Shown here: piece by piece, positions 31,653 to 35,785 of the stretch
Position numbering within the stretch: the first letter of the stretch is position 1
Layout: every line of letters begins with the position of its first letter
NCBI GenBank assembly: GCA_947475715.1
Contig: CANJNY010000039.1
Coordinates: 1-35,785 of the forward strand
Origin: Prolixibacteraceae bacterium
GTDB lineage: Bacteria > Bacteroidota > Bacteroidia > Bacteroidales > Prolixibacteraceae
Reading direction: 5' to 3'
DNA length: 35,785 bases
Notes under the pieces: model-generated
Told to the model about the DNA's origin: nothing
What the model saw: the letters and a program-made list of their open reading frames with translations, nothing else
The model's database searches: none
Made by a program: the position numbers and the translations under genes

Positions 31653-33179
31653 TTAAATCTCTACCTTTATAAATTTCGGCACCAGAGAATGCATTACAAA
31701 CCAGGCGATAAGATAGGCTAACGCACAAAATGCAAATACCATGGTATAGGCCGCTGTCATATTATGCTGTACAATAGGATACTGAATAGATTTCAAAAGA
31801 TTAAAAGAGACCGGATCGATAGCCTGAATCTGTTTTACCACCTCCGATGGGAGACCACCTAACTCCACTTTATTCAGATTTAGAACATCCCCATGTTTAT
31901 TCACCAGTTTCAACCCCCTGATTGCATCTGCAAAATCACCTAAATGAGCAGCTTTTGCATCCACCCATCCTTTGGCAATACCGGCCTGTCGATAACTGTC
32001 AAAAAGCCAACCGGCAGATTTATTAACCACAATTCCACCGACACCACCTGCCATTCCCCCTATACCCGTTACGCTTCCAACGGCCTTTTTCGGAAACATA
32101 TCGGAGACCGTTGTGAAAATATTGGCAGACCAGGCCTGATGTGCAGCAGTTCCAATACCAATAATAATCACCGGCCACCAATAACTGATCGTTCCGAAAT
32201 ACTGAGCGGTTAAAACAACAAGCGGAAAGAGGGCTATTGCAAACATCGCCTTCATTCTTCCCTCGTAGGGTTCGTAACCTTTGTTGATATAATACATCGG
32301 AAACCAACCGCCTCCGATACTTCCAATGGAGGATAACATATAGAGCACCGCCAATGGAAAAGCGACATCCATGCCGGTCATACCATATTGAGCTTTCAGA
32401 TAGGCTGGCAACCAGAATAAGAAAAACCACCACACTCCATCTGTCATAAATTTGCCAAAACTAAAGGCCCAGGTTTGTCTGAACTTTAACAAATCAAACC
32501 ACGAAATTTTTGAATCATTAGCAGGTCCATTTAAAGCCTCCTCAGCAGCGGTATCCGAATTGATGTAGGTAAGTTCTGCCGAAGTTACCCGCATGCTGCG
32601 CATTGGAATTTCGTAGAGCCAAAACCAAAAAATCAGCCATATAAACCCAACACCCCCAATGATCAGGAAGGCAGCTTCCCAACCGAAGTGATCAGCAATC
32701 CAGGGAACCGTTAATGGAGCGAGTATAGCTCCAACATTTGTACCCGAATTAAATATTCCGGTAGCCAATGCCCGCTCTTTCTTAGGAAACCATTCTGCAA
32801 CTGTCTTTATTGCTGCCGGAAAATTACCCGACTCGCCGAATCCCAATACCCCTCTGGCAAACATAAATCCACCGGTCCCTTTTGCCAGCGCATGAACCAT
32901 TGCTCCCACTGACCAAACAATAAGTGATAAGGCATACCCCAGTTTTGTCCCAAGCCAGTCGATCAATCTGCCGGCAAAAAGCATTGAAATGGCATATACA
33001 AACTGAAAAACAGAAACAATATTGGCATAATCTGAATCACTCCAATTAAACTGTACTTCCAAACGATCTTTCAAAAGACTCAATACCTGACGGTCGAGGT
33101 AGTTCACGGTTGTGGCAAAAAATACAAGGGCACATATCGTCCATCTGTATTTTCCGATTGCCTGATTAATTTGGCTCAT
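31653..33179 (-). CDS. exuT: MFS transporter, hexuronate (ExuT-like)
   Basis: Twelve-helix major-facilitator protein of 508 residues, anion:cation symporter type, with the family start VNYLDRQVLSLLKDRL, the GRLIDWLGTKLG loop after helix 2, ARGVLGFGESGNFPAAIKTV in helices 4-5, and GIFNSGTNVGAILAPL. These match ExuT-like carriers of galacturonate/glucuronate. The last cytoplasmic or periplasmic loop before helix 12 is expanded by about 70 residues (about 400-472, GWVDAKAAHLGDFADAIRGL and onward), which is longer than in E. coli ExuT. The gene follows uxaC after 15 bases and is the last gene of the operon, so it imports the sugar acids that the upstream enzymes use. Confidence 0.88.
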   Translation of the reverse strand: MSQINQAIGKYRWTICALVFFATTVNYLDRQVLSLLKDRLEVQFNWSDSDYANIVSVFQFVYAISMLFAGRLIDWLGTKLGYALSLIVWSVGAMVHALAKGTGGFMFARGVLGFGESGNFPAAIKTVAEWFPKKERALATGIFNSGTNVGAILAPLTVPWIADHFGWEAAFLIIGGVGFIWLIFWFWLYEIPMRSMRVTSAELTYINSDTAAEEALNGPANDSKISWFDLLKFRQTWAFSFGKFMTDGVWWFFLFWLPAYLKAQYGMTGMDVAFPLAVLYMLSSIGSIGGGWFPMYYINKGYEPYEGRMKAMFAIALFPLVVLTAQYFGTISYWWPVIIIGIGTAAHQAWSANIFTTVSDMFPKKAVGSVTGIGGMAGGVGGIVVNKSAGWLFDSYRQAGIAKGWVDAKAAHLGDFADAIRGLKLVNKHGDVLNLNKVELGGLPSEVVKQIQAIDPVSFNLLKSIQYPIVQHNMTAAYTMVFAFCALAYLIAWFVMHSLVPKFIKVEI

Positions 33180-33194
33180 TAGTAGTTGGTTAAT

Positions 33195-34595
33195 TTAAAA
33201 TTCAAAATAATTAGTGGCATTGTTGAATGAAATATCCTGAACCATCTTACCAAGAAATTTGAGATCATTCGGAATTTCACCATTTTCCACATCGTTACCA
33301 ATGAGATTACAAAGGATACGGCGAAAATACTCATGACGCGAATAGGAGAGAAAACTTCGTGAATCGGTTAGCATACCCACAAACCGGCTAAGCAATCCCA
33401 GATTGGAAAGGGTGTTTAACTGACTGATCATCCCCTCTTTTTGATCCAAAAACCACCAGCCTGAACCCCATTGTATTTTTCCAGGTGTAACCCCATCCTG
33501 AAAATTGCCAATCATAGTTGCCATAATTTCATTATCCCCGGGATTTAGGTTGTATAAGATCGTTCGGGTAAGCTTTTGATTATATTCCAGACGGTTAAGA
33601 AACTTTGAAAGTGCCGTTGCAACAGGATAATCACCAATAGAATCAAACCCTTTATCTGCACCAATAGTTTCAAAAATCCGGGTATTATTATTACGCATCG
33701 CGCCAAGGTGAAATTGCTGAGTCCAGTTTCTGGAATGATCCATAACCGCAAATTCATAAAGCATAGCAGACTTAAACTTTAATATATCCAATGGATTTGG
33801 AATACCACCGTTTCGAAGGGAAGCGAAAATCCGATTAATTTCTTCAGGGGTATAATCAGTGGCATAGATAGTTTCAAGGCCATGATCCGACAACCGGCAC
33901 CCATTTTCATGAAAAAACAGGTGGCGTTTTTCGAGCCCTTCCATAAATTGATCAAAAGAGCTTATAGCGACCCCTGAAACCGCTTCCAATTGATTAACAT
34001 ATACATTAAAAACAACCGGATCTTCTATTGTCATTGCCTTATCGGGTCTCCAGGCCGGAATAACCTTCACGTCAAATCCACTCTCCTTAATTGTTCGATG
34101 GAATTCCAAAGAATCAAGCGGATCATCGGTTGTACAAATTAATTTAACATTGGCCTTGCGAATGATTCCCCGGCACGTAAAATCGTCCTGCTGTAATAAT
34201 TCGTTACAACGATCCCAGATTGGACGGGCGGTGGTTGGAGACAATAACGAATTCACGCCAAAAGGGTTACGTAATTCCAAATGAGTCCAGTGATAAAGCG
34301 GATTTCGCATGGTATGAGGAGCCGTTTCTGCCCATTTTTCAAATTTCTCCCAGTCACTTGCATCTCCGGTACAAAATCGTTCAGATACTCCATTGGTGCG
34401 CATCGCTCTCCATTTATAATGATCACCATGAAGCCAGATTTCTGAAAGGTTATTAAACCGGCGATCATCGGCAATTTCCTGCGGAGAAAGATGGCAATGG
34501 TAATCAAATACTGGCATCTGAGCAGCATAGTCATGATATAAGCGGCGAGAAGTCTCTGTTTGAAGCAGAAACTCCTCATTCATGAAATCTTTCAT
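33195..34595 (-). CDS. uxaC: Glucuronate isomerase UxaC
   Basis: Uronate isomerase of 466 residues, converting D-glucuronate to D-fructuronate and D-galacturonate to D-tagaturonate. The amidohydrolase-like barrel shows the metal site VFDYHCHLSPQEIADD near the N-terminus, WLHGDHYKWRAMR, ICTTDDPLDSLEFH, and the later LGAMRNNNTR and SGWWFLDQKEGM blocks of the UxaC family. Length is normal. The start MKDFMNEEF at 34595 overlaps the stop of the upstream uxaE as ATGA, so the two are translationally coupled; a Met four codons later (34583) is a less likely alternative. It is the central gene of the uxaE-uxaC-exuT operon. Confidence 0.95.
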   Translation of the reverse strand: MKDFMNEEFLLQTETSRRLYHDYAAQMPVFDYHCHLSPQEIADDRRFNNLSEIWLHGDHYKWRAMRTNGVSERFCTGDASDWEKFEKWAETAPHTMRNPLYHWTHLELRNPFGVNSLLSPTTARPIWDRCNELLQQDDFTCRGIIRKANVKLICTTDDPLDSLEFHRTIKESGFDVKVIPAWRPDKAMTIEDPVVFNVYVNQLEAVSGVAISSFDQFMEGLEKRHLFFHENGCRLSDHGLETIYATDYTPEEINRIFASLRNGGIPNPLDILKFKSAMLYEFAVMDHSRNWTQQFHLGAMRNNNTRIFETIGADKGFDSIGDYPVATALSKFLNRLEYNQKLTRTILYNLNPGDNEIMATMIGNFQDGVTPGKIQWGSGWWFLDQKEGMISQLNTLSNLGLLSRFVGMLTDSRSFLSYSRHEYFRRILCNLIGNDVENGEIPNDLKFLGKMVQDISFNNATNYFEF

Positions 34596-35785
34596 AATTC
34601 AAAGAGTCTTTTTAAATGTCGGTCAAAAAGATTTTCTTCTACACAATTACCGATAATTTCACGATGTTTTTTGAGTAATCCGGTATAGTGATCTCCACTT
34701 TCTGCTGCAATCTTATAACCCACATGGATTAATTGTCTGAAACTTGGATTGTAATCAATTTGACCGGGTATATGGCGCAGTGTATTGGCAAATTTATCGC
34801 TTCCCCATTGATCAACCTGATCAGCTGACGGTAATTGATCCTCCTTAATGTCGATTACATCAGCATAAGGGGCGCACAACTCTTCCCGGCGTGACAGGGC
34901 ACTTTTATAAATATGCTTAGCCAGTTCTAATCCTTCACCACCTGCGAGGGCTAAACCGATTACCTCCTCAAGCCATGTTGTACCTGCAGTTTTAACATGG
35001 ATACCTTTGTCGTATTTCTTAATTATTCTGGAAATCTCAGGGTATATCGAAAATTTATCTGAACCGGAATGAACGCTAAGCTTCAAATTCTCAGGCAATC
35101 TGAATTCCTTTACCGCATAATCAATCACGAGCACATCTTCCTCGAATTCACGCGAAAACTGTGAGATATCCCCTACATAATTAACACCTTTATTAAAGCG
35201 TCCGGTAAATTTCGGGGCTATGGTCTGAACAGGAATACCCTGATCAGCAATCATTTTCAAAATAAAAAACAATTCAACCGGTGTCTGAGGCACTTCAACT
35301 TCATCTATTGAGACTTCGGTAACAAAATTTTCAGCCCCTTTTTGATCTTTAATAAAGGTATAGATCCTTCCTGCTTCACAAATAGCTGCTAGAAACTTTT
35401 GGGATATTACGGTTATCAGCTGATCAGAAACTTCAAATGGCTCTTTAATTCCGGGAATATGCAAGATGCCGGAATATTTTTCACAGGAATCAATAAAAGC
35501 CGAGATTTCATTTTCATTTGATACAGTGCCAATCTTGCTGGCTACATCCAGGGTAAAAAAATCAGAGGAGGTAATAAATCCCTGAACATTGGTGAGATTG
35601 ATGTGATCGGCGTCTACAAAATAGCTGCCGGAGTATGCTAAAGCGTCAACTGCTGCATCAGCCTCCAGGCGTGTATCTTCAGGCTTTGAATGAATATAGG
35701 AATGTTCCCTGTTCGACTTGTTCCAAACAGGTACAATCGCCAACCCTGCTGCGTTTGCTCTCATTATGGCCCTTAATTGAGCTTC
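34592..35785 (-). CDS. uxaE: Tagaturonate epimerase UxaE-like, 5' end beyond the window
   Basis: At least 397 codons are visible; the frame is open to the window edge (EAQLRAI precedes the first Met at 35764), and family members have roughly 480-500 residues, so the N-terminus is missing. Matches to the tagaturonate/fructuronate epimerase family: VPVWNKSNREHSYIHSKPED, RLEADAAVDALAYSG, YFVDADHINL, and SVHSGSDKFSIYPEI. It would turn D-tagaturonate to D-fructuronate, joining galacturonate breakdown to the fructuronate branch without tagaturonate reductase. It overlaps uxaC as ATGA. I identify the family by these blocks, not by a search. Confidence 0.85.
   Translation of the reverse strand, partial: EAQLRAIMRANAAGLAIVPVWNKSNREHSYIHSKPEDTRLEADAAVDALAYSGSYFVDADHINLTNVQGFITSSDFFTLDVASKIGTVSNENEISAFIDSCEKYSGILHIPGIKEPFEVSDQLITVISQKFLAAICEAGRIYTFIKDQKGAENFVTEVSIDEVEVPQTPVELFFILKMIADQGIPVQTIAPKFTGRFNKGVNYVGDISQFSREFEEDVLVIDYAVKEFRLPENLKLSVHSGSDKFSIYPEISRIIKKYDKGIHVKTAGTTWLEEVIGLALAGGEGLELAKHIYKSALSRREELCAPYADVIDIKEDQLPSADQVDQWGSDKFANTLRHIPGQIDYNPSFRQLIHVGYKIAAESGDHYTGLLKKHREIIGNCVEENLFDRHLKRLFEL

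Overview
The window looks like a chromosomal segment of a Bacteroidota bacterium, probably Bacteroidales/Marinilabiliales-like. The evidence is a short 286-residue primary sigma factor typical of that phylum, -7 elements of the form TAnnTTTG before several genes, poor Shine-Dalgarno sequences, and gene families such as tagaturonate epimerase and RhuM. The placement below phylum is a guess. No rRNA, tRNA or CRISPR array was recognised.

Layout: (1) 1-3.7 kb holds housekeeping genes: mltG on the minus strand, divergent from an A-type flavodiiron protein, then a DedA membrane protein. (2) 4.1-15.45 kb is a Ter-type stress cluster, all on the plus strand: two TerD-family Ca-binding proteins, a TerY-like vWA protein with an intact MIDAS, a second vWA protein whose MIDAS is lost, an AIM24/TIGR00266 protein, a YggT-like small membrane protein, a PP2C phosphatase with an Ig-like insert, a Ser/Thr-kinase-like protein with a zinc ribbon, a HAD protein, a PRTase-fold protein and a PMCA-type Ca2+ ATPase. 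It closes with a strong terminator. The vWA/kinase/phosphatase set matches the published TerY-P triad. The HAD and PRTase look like a reduced version of the published Ter biosynthetic module. No TerC, TerB or ATP-grasp gene is present. (3) 15.8-22.8 kb is core: DegP/HtrA protease, RpoD, then uvrB with an HD hydrolase on the minus strand, a HAD phosphatase, and two small membrane proteins.

(4) 22.85-31.65 kb is an accessory region in decay. It holds a VapBC pair whose toxin has an in-frame TAG, a type I restriction relic (HsdM N-terminus next to HsdS C-terminus), an intact YhcG/DUF1016 nuclease, an unrecognised split ORF, an unfamiliar gene pair (PLD-like/coiled-coil protein plus AAA+ ATPase) in which each member is interrupted by one in-frame stop, a RhuM remnant, a 241-residue protein of unknown function followed by a remnant of a RelBE/ParDE-type toxin-antitoxin pair and a broken second copy of itself, and an IS200-like (RAYT-type) transposase flanked by two near-identical 305-bp clusters of short palindromes. 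A second palindrome family built on GTGACCGGGTGAC occurs at 23.6, 28.65 and 31.6 kb, spanning most of this region. (5) 31.65 kb to the end is a minus-strand hexuronate operon, uxaE (cut by the window edge) - uxaC - MFS hexuronate transporter, for galacturonate/glucuronate entry and isomerisation.

The points most worth a second look are the PLD-like/AAA+ pair, the paired active/inactive vWA proteins of the Ter cluster, and the REP/RAYT arrangement. All identifications are by eye from motifs; no database search was possible.
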